From NCBI GenBank assembly GCA_947474005.1, contig CANJHI010000005.1:1-64000 (forward strand): DNA of 64,000 nt, read 5' to 3'. The position numbers were made by a program, and so were the translations under genes. Of the stretch, positions 40,027 through 48,544 are shown piece by piece. Numbering within the stretch: the first letter of the stretch is position 1; each line of letters begins with the position of its first letter. The stretch comes from Alphaproteobacteria bacterium (GTDB lineage Bacteria; Pseudomonadota; Alphaproteobacteria; Reyranellales; Reyranellaceae). The notes under the pieces were generated by a model. That model did not search any database. It was not told where the DNA came from and saw only the letters and a program-made list of their open reading frames with translations.

Positions 40027-40890
40027 TTAGCGGTTGGCGGGAGCGGTGGCGGAAGCGACGTCGGTCGCGGGCAGCAGCCCCGCCGACTTCTTCTTCTGCT
40101 CAACCCACTTGTCGAAGTCGGGCTTGGAAACGGCGCGGACTGCAATCGGCATGTACGAGTGGTTGTTGCCGCAGATCTGCGAGCACTGGCCGAAGTAGTA
40201 GCCTTCCTTGGTGACGTTGATCCAACCCTCGTTGAGACGGCCGGGGATCACGGTCTTCTTGATGCCGAAGCCGGGAACGGTCCAGCCGTGCATGCTGTCG
40301 GCCGCCGTGCCGACGATCCGGATCACGGTGCCGACCGGAACCACCATCTCATCGTCCACCGCCATCATGCGGGGCTGGCTGGGCTTCAGCTTGACGCGAT
40401 CGGCCTCGCTCAGGATGCGACTTTCGACGACGATGCCGCCCTGGTCGGGATAGTCATAGGACCAGTACCACTGGTGGCCGGTCACCTTGATCGTCATGGC
40501 CGCGTCGACCGCCTTGTCGCCGTAATAGAGCAGGCGAAACGACGGGATGGCGATCACGACGAGAATGAGGATCGGAATGATCGTCCAGGCAATCTCGAGG
40601 AACGTGTTGTGCGTGGTGGCGGTCGGTGTCGGGTTGCGCGAGGCGTGGAAACGCCACATCGCGTAAAGCAGGAGAAACGCCACGAAAACGGAGATCACCG
40701 TGATGATCACCAGCAGGATGTCGTGCAGCTGCTCGACCTTGACCATCAACGGCGTATAGGGCGCCGGAAAATCCATCTGCCATTCGTGCGGCACGCCGAT
40801 AACCGGCTGTGCGCTGGCGCTACCCGCGACGCCAAGTCCCGCGATCGCCGACAGAACTCCAAGAATGCCCCACACGCGCTTGCCGATCAT
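40027..40890 (-). CDS. ctaC: Cytochrome c oxidase subunit II
   Basis: 287 aa; GHQWYWSYDYPD, CuA motif GQCSQICGNNHSYMPI. Confidence 0.97.
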   Translation of the reverse strand: MIGKRVWGILGVLSAIAGLGVAGSASAQPVIGVPHEWQMDFPAPYTPLMVKVEQLHDILLVIITVISVFVAFLLLYAMWRFHASRNPTPTATTHNTFLEIAWTIIPILILVVIAIPSFRLLYYGDKAVDAAMTIKVTGHQWYWSYDYPDQGGIVVESRILSEADRVKLKPSQPRMMAVDDEMVVPVGTVIRIVGTAADSMHGWTVPGFGIKKTVIPGRLNEGWINVTKEGYYFGQCSQICGNNHSYMPIAVRAVSKPDFDKWVEQKKKSAGLLPATDVASATAPANR

Positions 40891-40906
40891 GCATCCGTCC
40901 CCTCAG

Positions 40907-40936
40907 CGGTCCCGAATCTCGCGAGATTCCGAACCG
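40907..40936. promoter_or_regulatory. 30-bp dyad upstream of ctaC (CGGT-N3-GAATCTCGCGAGATTC-N3-ACCG)
   Basis: 16-bp perfect palindrome plus symmetric outer tetranucleotides, 24 bp upstream of the ctaC ATG (core). Confidence 0.5.
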
Positions 40937-41193
40937 CAAAATCCCCCGCAATTCACAGCGGTTAGTACCAGATATAGCTCTGGCAGGTAACGGGTTTTCA
41001 CCCCTACTCGGTATGTGGCGGCCGGTCGCAGTTGCCCGCCCGAAGCGGTGGATATCGCTTCGCGATGCGGCTGCTTGTGGACCGTCCCGGCCACCGTCCT
41101 GGCCACCATCCTGGCCCTTGTGTTTCGGATACCTGCCAGTAATGTCCGCGCGCCCGCCATATCAAGGGCGCGGCTCAACTCGAGGATTTCGTC

Positions 41194-41739
41194 ATGCGTT
41201 TGGCGCTGACGCCGATTTTTGTCGCTGTCTTTCTCATGTTCGCAGGAGCGAGCTTCGCCATGGACAAGGAAAACACCCTCTACATCGACCTCAAGGACGG
41301 CCGCGTCGTTATCGAGATGCGCCCCGACCTCGCGCCCAAGCATGTCGCGCAGATCAAGAAGCTGGCGCGCGAAGGCAAGTACGACGGCGTCGTCTTCCAT
41401 CGCGTCATCGAGGGCTTCATGGCCCAGACCGGCGACCCCCAGGGCACCGGCAGCGGCGGCATGGGCGAGCTGCTGCCCGCCGAGTTCTCCAAGGAGCCGC
41501 ATGTCCGCGGCACCGTCTCGATGGCCCGCACCAGCGACCCCAACAGCGCGCGCAGCCAGTTCTTCATCGTGTTCAAGGACTCGAACTTCCTCGACGGCCA
41601 GTACACCGTGTGGGGCAAGGTGACCTCGGGCATGGAGTTCGTCGACAAGATCAAGCGCGGCGCCGGCCAGGGCGGCACCGTCCCGGCCCCCGCCGACAAG
41701 ATGATCAAGGTCCAGGTCGCCGCCGACGCGAAGAGCTAG
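41194..41739 (+). CDS. Peptidylprolyl isomerase (cyclophilin) with signal peptide
   Basis: 181 aa; VVFHRVIEGFMAQTGDPQGTGSGG, ARTSDPNSARSQFFIVF. Confidence 0.96.
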   Translation: MRLALTPIFVAVFLMFAGASFAMDKENTLYIDLKDGRVVIEMRPDLAPKHVAQIKKLAREGKYDGVVFHRVIEGFMAQTGDPQGTGSGGMGELLPAEFSKEPHVRGTVSMARTSDPNSARSQFFIVFKDSNFLDGQYTVWGKVTSGMEFVDKIKRGAGQGGTVPAPADKMIKVQVAADAKS

Positions 41740-41815
41740 AGACCACCTTAGATTAGATGTCAGGATATGGTGTTAAGATACTGATATAACTGATAAATAT
41801 CTATAGACTTGAGAC

Positions 41816-41845
41816 GCCCGGTGAAGAAATCCACCGGGCGTTTGC
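41816..41845 (+). terminator. Rho-independent-like terminator of the cyclophilin gene
   Basis: GCCCGGTG-aagaaatc-CACCGGGC followed by GTTTGC; short U-tract. Confidence 0.55.
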
Positions 41846-41963
41846 TTGAGGGCCGTACCACCCCAATGTAGGGAAAATCCTACCCTATTTCGGTTGAACC
41901 TGCAAATCTGTCTTCGCGACTCTGGACTGCCCACAGCGCATGGCTGTGACCAGCCGCTCCGGA

Positions 41964-42374
41964 TCAGGCCTCGCGCGTCACCGTGTGGTAGGCCTTCGAG
42001 ATGACCTGCCAGCGGCCGTCGACCTTGAGCAGGGTCAGGTAGTCGGTGAAGTAGCGCGGCGGGATCTGGCATTCGACCTTGGCGAAAGCCGTGGCCGGGC
42101 CGGAAAAGTCGATCGACACGATGCGATCGGCGCGCGGGCTGCCCTTGGATTTGGCCGACGGGCGGCTTTCCACCATCTTGAACCAGTCGGCGCGCGGCAT
42201 GTCGGCGGCCTTGCCGTCGCCGCCGGCGGCGTAGAGATGCGAGGCGGGGTGGAACGCCTCGCCCAGCTTCTTGGTGTCACCCTCGTGGAGCCCGTCGAAA
42301 TAGACTTGTAGGACCTTCTCGATCGCCGCGACGTCGGAACTCATCACTTCTTCTCCTTCGTTCAAATCGCCCAC
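41964..42374 (-). CDS. NTF2-like / putative lumazine-binding family protein
   Basis: 136 aa; VLQVYFDGLHEGDTKKLGEAFHPASHLYAAGGDG...WQVISKAYH. Confidence 0.75.
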   Translation of the reverse strand: MGDLNEGEEVMSSDVAAIEKVLQVYFDGLHEGDTKKLGEAFHPASHLYAAGGDGKAADMPRADWFKMVESRPSAKSKGSPRADRIVSIDFSGPATAFAKVECQIPPRYFTDYLTLLKVDGRWQVISKAYHTVTREA

Positions 42375-43364
42375 TCAAATTGCCGAGTTGGGGCTCACCA
42401 GGATCTTGCCGTTGCGTCCGCCCTTGTCGGCGTGCGCCAGCGCCTCCTTGATCTTGTCGATTGGATAGACCGTGTCCACCGGTGCGCTGAGCTTGCCGGC
42501 CATGACCTGGCTCGCGAGATCGGCATAGATCGCACGGATCTTTTCAGGCGTGCGCTTGGCGAGGCCGCGCCCCAGCATGAAGCCTGTCAGGCGAACGCCG
42601 CGATAGATGAAGTTGGTGCGCCCGACCTTCGGGTCCTCGCCGCTCATCGAGCCGTAGTGGACGACCGTGCCGTCCGTGCCGACGCTCGCCACGATACGGC
42701 CAGTCGCGGCGCCGCCAATCGCCTCGACGCCGAGCTTGATGTTGGCGTCGCCGGTAGCCTTGGCGACCCGGGCCGGGAGGTCATCGCCATCGACGATCAC
42801 GACATCGGCGCCCAGCGCCTTCAGTTCATCGGCGAGATCGGCGCGGCGCACAACATTGACGGTGCGCAGGCCGCGTTGCTTGGCCAAAACGATGAGCAGT
42901 CGGCCGACGGCCGAATTGGCGACATTCTGGATCACCCAGTCGCCGGCCGCGAGGTCGACGAAGTCGGACAGCATGAGCTGCGCCGTCGGCGGATTGATCC
43001 GCACCATGGCGGCCTGCCGGAGATCGATGCCGGCCGGCAGCGGGATGGCATCGTCGCCCTTCACACGGCGGCGCTGGGTCCAGTTCTCGCGCTGCAGGTT
43101 GATGACCAGGTCGCCTTTTTTGACATGCGTCACTGCCGAGCCGACCGCCGTCACGCGACCGACACACTCCGCGCCCGGCGTCGCCGGCAGCGGCGGTTTT
43201 AGCCGGTAGCTTCCCCGGCAGAAGCCCATGTCGGCGGGGTTGATGGGAAAGGCCAACACATCGAAGACAACTTCGTCGGGGGCCGGGTCGCCGACGTCCG
43301 GCACCTCGGCGCAGCGTGCGACCTCCCAGGGCGTTCCGTAGCTGTCGAGCACCACCTGCTTCAC
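42375..43364 (-). CDS. MDR-family zinc-binding-type oxidoreductase (2-enoyl reductase/quinone oxidoreductase-like)
   Basis: GTG start (VKQVVLDSYGTPWEVARC); VFDVLAFPINPADMGFCRGSY, PATPGAECVGRVTAVGS, NVANSAVGRLLIVLAK. Confidence 0.85.
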   Translation of the reverse strand: MKQVVLDSYGTPWEVARCAEVPDVGDPAPDEVVFDVLAFPINPADMGFCRGSYRLKPPLPATPGAECVGRVTAVGSAVTHVKKGDLVINLQRENWTQRRRVKGDDAIPLPAGIDLRQAAMVRINPPTAQLMLSDFVDLAAGDWVIQNVANSAVGRLLIVLAKQRGLRTVNVVRRADLADELKALGADVVIVDGDDLPARVAKATGDANIKLGVEAIGGAATGRIVASVGTDGTVVHYGSMSGEDPKVGRTNFIYRGVRLTGFMLGRGLAKRTPEKIRAIYADLASQVMAGKLSAPVDTVYPIDKIKEALAHADKGGRNGKILVSPNSAI

Positions 43365-43453
43365 GCCGTCCTCCGCGAGAATTTGCCCAGCCGCTTTGTT
43401 GGGGGGCCCACTTTGTTGGCCCGCCGATTGCTTATAAGGTGATTCGATAAGGG

Positions 43454-44917
43454 GTGAAATGCCGGATGGCCGCCAAGGCATTTGACGAAATGAATTCCGG
43501 GACATCGGGCCCGGGAGGGACTGATTCGATCCGTGCGCCCTATCGCGGTGTCGCCAACTGGCTCGCGCGCACGTCGCCCGAGCGGGTGGCGGCGACGCGC
43601 CACGAAGTCGACCTGTTCTATCGCCGCCACGGCATCACCTTCGGCGCCTATGGCGCCGTCGACGGCCATGAGGCCACGATCCCCTTCGATATCATCCCGC
43701 GGGTCATGGCCTGGGACGAGTGGGAATACTTGCATAAAGGTCTGGTGCAGCGCGTGCAGGCGCTCAACGCCTTCCTCGCCGACGCCTACGGCGCACGGGA
43801 TATCTGCCGCGCCGGCGTGGTTCCCGAGAGCCAGATCCTGATGAACGGCGAGTTCGTGGCGATGGCGCAGGGCCTCGCCCTGCCCGGCGGCGTGCATGCC
43901 CACATCGCCGGCATCGATCTCGTGCGCGTCGGCGAAAAGGACTTTTACGTTCTCGAAGACAACGTCCGCACGCCCTCCGGCGTCTCCTACGTTCTGGAGA
44001 ATCGCGAAGTCATGATGCGGCTGGCACCCGAGCTGTTCTCGGCCATGCGGGTGTTGCCGGTCGCCAACTATTCCGAGGAACTCCTGGCGACACTGCGGTC
44101 GGTGTCGTTCAGCGACGATGCCGAGCCCAATGTGGTGCTGCTGACGCCGGGCCATTTCAACAGCGCCTATTTCGAGCATGCGTTCCTGGCCGACGAAATG
44201 GGCATCGAGCTGTGCGAGGGCGCCGACCTGTTCGTCGACGAGGGCCGCGTCTACATGCGCACCCCGCGCGGGCCGCAGCGAGTCGACGTCATCTACCGCC
44301 GCGTCGACGATGCCTTTCTCGATCCATTGGCGATGCGACCGGATTCCTTCCTCGGCGTCGCCGGCCTTTTGGGCGCGCTGCGCGCCGGCCGGGTCAACAT
44401 CGTGAACGCGCTCGGCAACGGCGTAGCCGACGACAAATCGACCTACACCTACGTTCCCGAGATGATCCGCTTCTATCTCGGCGAGGAGCCGATCCTCTCG
44501 AACGTGCCGACCTGGCGCTGCGACCGGCCCGATGATTTCAAGTATGTGCTCGAGCACCTGCCGGAGCTGGTCGTCAAGGAAGTGCATGGCTCCGGCGGCA
44601 AGGGCATGCTGGTCGGGCCGACCTCGAGCAAGGCCGAGATCGAATCCTTCGCCGACCTGGTGCGGGCGCGACCAGACAACTACATCGCCCAGCCGACCCT
44701 GGCGCTGTCCACCTGCCCGACCTTCGTCGGCCAGGGCGTGGCGCCGCGCCACGTCGATCTCCGCCCCTACGTGCTGTCGGGCCGCAAGGTGACCATCATC
44801 CCCGGCGGCCTCACGCGCGTGGCGCTGAAGGAAGGATCTCTGGTCGTCAATTCGAGCCAGGGCGGCGGCACCAAGGACACCTGGGTGCTCGCGCCTGAAG
44901 CCGGCTCGGGTGGTTAG
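43454..44917 (+). CDS. Circularly permuted ATP-grasp type 2 protein
   Basis: 487 aa; FGAYGAVDGHEATIPFDIIPRV, LEDNVRTPSGVSYVLENR, VVKEVHGSGGKGMLVGP; start may be internal Met at 43466. Confidence 0.92.
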   Translation: MKCRMAAKAFDEMNSGTSGPGGTDSIRAPYRGVANWLARTSPERVAATRHEVDLFYRRHGITFGAYGAVDGHEATIPFDIIPRVMAWDEWEYLHKGLVQRVQALNAFLADAYGARDICRAGVVPESQILMNGEFVAMAQGLALPGGVHAHIAGIDLVRVGEKDFYVLEDNVRTPSGVSYVLENREVMMRLAPELFSAMRVLPVANYSEELLATLRSVSFSDDAEPNVVLLTPGHFNSAYFEHAFLADEMGIELCEGADLFVDEGRVYMRTPRGPQRVDVIYRRVDDAFLDPLAMRPDSFLGVAGLLGALRAGRVNIVNALGNGVADDKSTYTYVPEMIRFYLGEEPILSNVPTWRCDRPDDFKYVLEHLPELVVKEVHGSGGKGMLVGPTSSKAEIESFADLVRARPDNYIAQPTLALSTCPTFVGQGVAPRHVDLRPYVLSGRKVTIIPGGLTRVALKEGSLVVNSSQGGGTKDTWVLAPEAGSGG

Positions 44918-44935
44918 GTTCATGTGTCACTCGAC

Positions 44936-45008
44936 CATGAGCGCGCAGGATGCGCGCGGTCCGGAAGATCATGAGTCTTCTGGACCGCGAGCCTCCGGCT
45001 CGCTCATG
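44936..45008. repeat. 73-nt palindromic element with three hairpins
   Basis: CATGAGCG ... CGCTCATG ends enclosing GCGCGC-AGGAT-GCGCGC, GCGGTCCGGAAGA-tcatgag-TCTTCTGGACCGC and GCGAGCC-TCC-GGCTCGC. Confidence 0.75.
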
Positions 45009-45028
45009 CACGAGTGGGCGGTGCAGCC

Positions 45029-45961
45029 ATGCTGAGCAGCACCGCCAAGAATCTCTACTGGATGGGCCGCTACCTGCAGCGCGCCAAGTCGACGGCACGG
45101 CTGATCGAGGCGACGCAGCGCATGGCGCTGCAGTCGCGCGGCGAGGAAGCCGCCGGGGTGGCCGCCATCTTCGGCATGGAAGACGAGTTCCGCCAGACCC
45201 AGGAACAGGGCGGCCGCCTGGCCAGCCTCATCGACTTCCTGGTGGTGGACGAAAGCAACCCCTCCTCGATCGTGAGTTCGATCGCCGCCGCCCGCAGCAA
45301 CGCCCGCGAGGAGCGCAACAACATCACCGTCGACGTGTGGGAGAGCCTTAACGCGCTGTGGCTGGAGCTCGGCTCGCGCCTGCGCAGCGACCGCGCGACG
45401 CTCGATCGCGGCGCGCTGATCGAATCGGTGAAGAAGCAGGCGGTGATGATCTTCGGCGCCGCGCAGGTGACGCTCCTGCGCGACGAGGCCTATCACTTCC
45501 TCCAACTCGGCGCTTTCCTCGAACGGGCCGACAATACCGCCCGCATCGTCGACGTGAAATTTCACCTGTTGCGGCCCGACGGCGATCCGCATGCCGACAA
45601 GCCCGACTACTTCGCCTGGTCGGAAGTGCTCGCCTGCATCGGCGCGGTCCGCACCTATCGCCGCATCTATCGCAGTGCGCTCGATCCGGCGAAGGTCGCC
45701 GAGCTGATGGTGCTGCGCCGCGACGTGCCGCGCTCGGTGCACCATTGCCTGTGGATGGTCGACCTCAACATGCGCGAACTCGCCGATGCCTACGGCACGC
45801 GCGGCGAGGCCGACCGGCTGGCCGGCGAACTGCACACACGCCTGCGCTATGCGCGCATCGACAAGATCTTCGAGATCGGCCTGGCCAAATTCCTGGGCGG
45901 GGTACGCGACGACATCGCCACGCTGTCCGACGAAATCGGCAGCCAGTTCCTGCTGGATTGA
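45029..45961 (+). CDS. Alpha-E domain-containing protein
   Basis: MLSSTAKNLYWMGRYLQRAKSTARLIEATQRMALQ; follows ATP-grasp gene as in known families. Confidence 0.93.
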   Translation: MLSSTAKNLYWMGRYLQRAKSTARLIEATQRMALQSRGEEAAGVAAIFGMEDEFRQTQEQGGRLASLIDFLVVDESNPSSIVSSIAAARSNAREERNNITVDVWESLNALWLELGSRLRSDRATLDRGALIESVKKQAVMIFGAAQVTLLRDEAYHFLQLGAFLERADNTARIVDVKFHLLRPDGDPHADKPDYFAWSEVLACIGAVRTYRRIYRSALDPAKVAELMVLRRDVPRSVHHCLWMVDLNMRELADAYGTRGEADRLAGELHTRLRYARIDKIFEIGLAKFLGGVRDDIATLSDEIGSQFLLD

Positions 45962-45967
45962 ACGACC

Positions 45968-46786
45968 ATGCGGTTCGCCATCGAGCACACGACACGCTTC
46001 CAGTTCGACCAGCCGTCCGGCCATTCGATCCATGACGTGCGGCTCACGCCCAAGCCGGCGGCCGGCCAGCGCGTCGTCTCATGGCACATCGACGGGCCGG
46101 GCAAGCGCTCCGAATGGGTCGACGGCCACGGCAACCAGGTGACGACCTTCTCGGCGGCCTACCGGCACGACAGCGTCGAAATCACGGTGCGCGGCATCTA
46201 CGAATACAGCGGCGCCGACCAGTGGCTGCGCTATGTCGAGACGCCGACGCTTCCGGCGCCGTTCTGGCTGCGCAATTCAGGCCTCGCCCGCCACGATTCG
46301 AGCTTCGATCCGGTGATCGAGGGCCTCGCCGAGCGAGCAGCCGACCCCAGTCATCGGGTTGCGGTCCTGCACGAGGTGATGGACCGCATCGGGCGGCGCA
46401 TCGCCTACAAGACAGGCGTCTCCACCGTCGACACCACCGCCGCCGAGGCGCTGGCCCGTGGCGCCGGCGTGGCCCAGGACGATGCGCACGTCTTCATTGC
46501 CTGCTGTCGGCGGCTCGGCGTGCCGGCGCGTTATGTCAGCGGCTATCTGCGCAACGACGATCCCGAACTGCATGTCGGCCGCACCAGCCATTCCTGGGCC
46601 GAGGCCTGGGTTCCCGGACTCGAATGGGTCGGCTTCGATCCGGCCAACGCCATCAGCCCGCACGGCGACAGCCTCAGGGTGGCGGTCGGCCTCGACTATC
46701 ACGATGCCGCCCCGGTCAGCGGCCGGCGTGTCGGGTTCGGCGGCGCCAAGATGACCGTCGATGCGTCGGTTCGCGTCGTCGACTAA
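45968..46786 (+). CDS. Transglutaminase-like protein (nucleophile position appears to be Ala)
   Basis: 272 aa; N-terminal bacterial transglutaminase-like beta region, GAGVAQDDAHVFIACCRRLGVPARYVSGYL, SHSWAEAWVPGLEWVGFDPAN. Confidence 0.9.
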   Translation: MRFAIEHTTRFQFDQPSGHSIHDVRLTPKPAAGQRVVSWHIDGPGKRSEWVDGHGNQVTTFSAAYRHDSVEITVRGIYEYSGADQWLRYVETPTLPAPFWLRNSGLARHDSSFDPVIEGLAERAADPSHRVAVLHEVMDRIGRRIAYKTGVSTVDTTAAEALARGAGVAQDDAHVFIACCRRLGVPARYVSGYLRNDDPELHVGRTSHSWAEAWVPGLEWVGFDPANAISPHGDSLRVAVGLDYHDAAPVSGRRVGFGGAKMTVDASVRVVD

Positions 46787-46838
46787 AGCGTGTCGACCGA
46801 GGCTTAACGCCGGTACGGCACGAACCTACGAGAAATAG

Positions 46839-48140
<1,302 letters not shown>

Positions 48141-48176
48141 AGTCGTCCTGCTGGGCCGTCACCGGTTCATGCACTC

Positions 48177-48246
48177 TGTCATCCCGAGCGCAGCGAGGGA
48201 TCTTTGAGGCCATGAGTAAAGGTCCCTCGCTTCGCTCGGGATGACA
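48177..48246. repeat. Inverted repeat TGTCATCCCGAGCGCAGCGAGGGATC ... GGTCCCTCGCTTCGCTCGGGATGACA
   Basis: 26-nt arms matching at 24 positions with a short central loop. Confidence 0.85.
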
Positions 48247-48544
48247 GCTTTTCCGTAACCAACATCGTGCGCCATCTTCCCCGGAGGGCTCTGCCGTCAG
48301 AGGGGGAGGAAAGTTGGTTCTGAGTCTTCCCCCACCGGCAGATTGACTCCCCCCGGCGGGGGTGAAACGATTTCCATCGACAAAGGGCTTCGCTCCGATC
48401 GCGGCGTCGCGGGTTAACCTCCGCGTTCGTCTGACGGCCGAGAGTTAGTGAGAGCGACCGTTCGCGGACGCTGGGGCTGCCCGTCCTTCCGGAGACGCCA
48501 TCCGGAGCTTCTACGCGCATTTTCGCGAGAGGGAGGACGTTGTC

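Noticed and set aside
38575-40965. 796-aa plus-strand ORF antisense to ctaD and ctaC
   Set aside because: Low-complexity His/Asp/Arg-rich translation, mirror of strongly conserved oxidase genes; typical GC-rich antisense artefact.
44936-45008. tRNA-like gene (73 nt, cloverleaf-like)
   Set aside because: Length and three hairpins are coincidental; no T-loop GGTTCRA, no D-loop GG, no 7-bp acceptor with discriminator. Better explained as a palindromic repeat.
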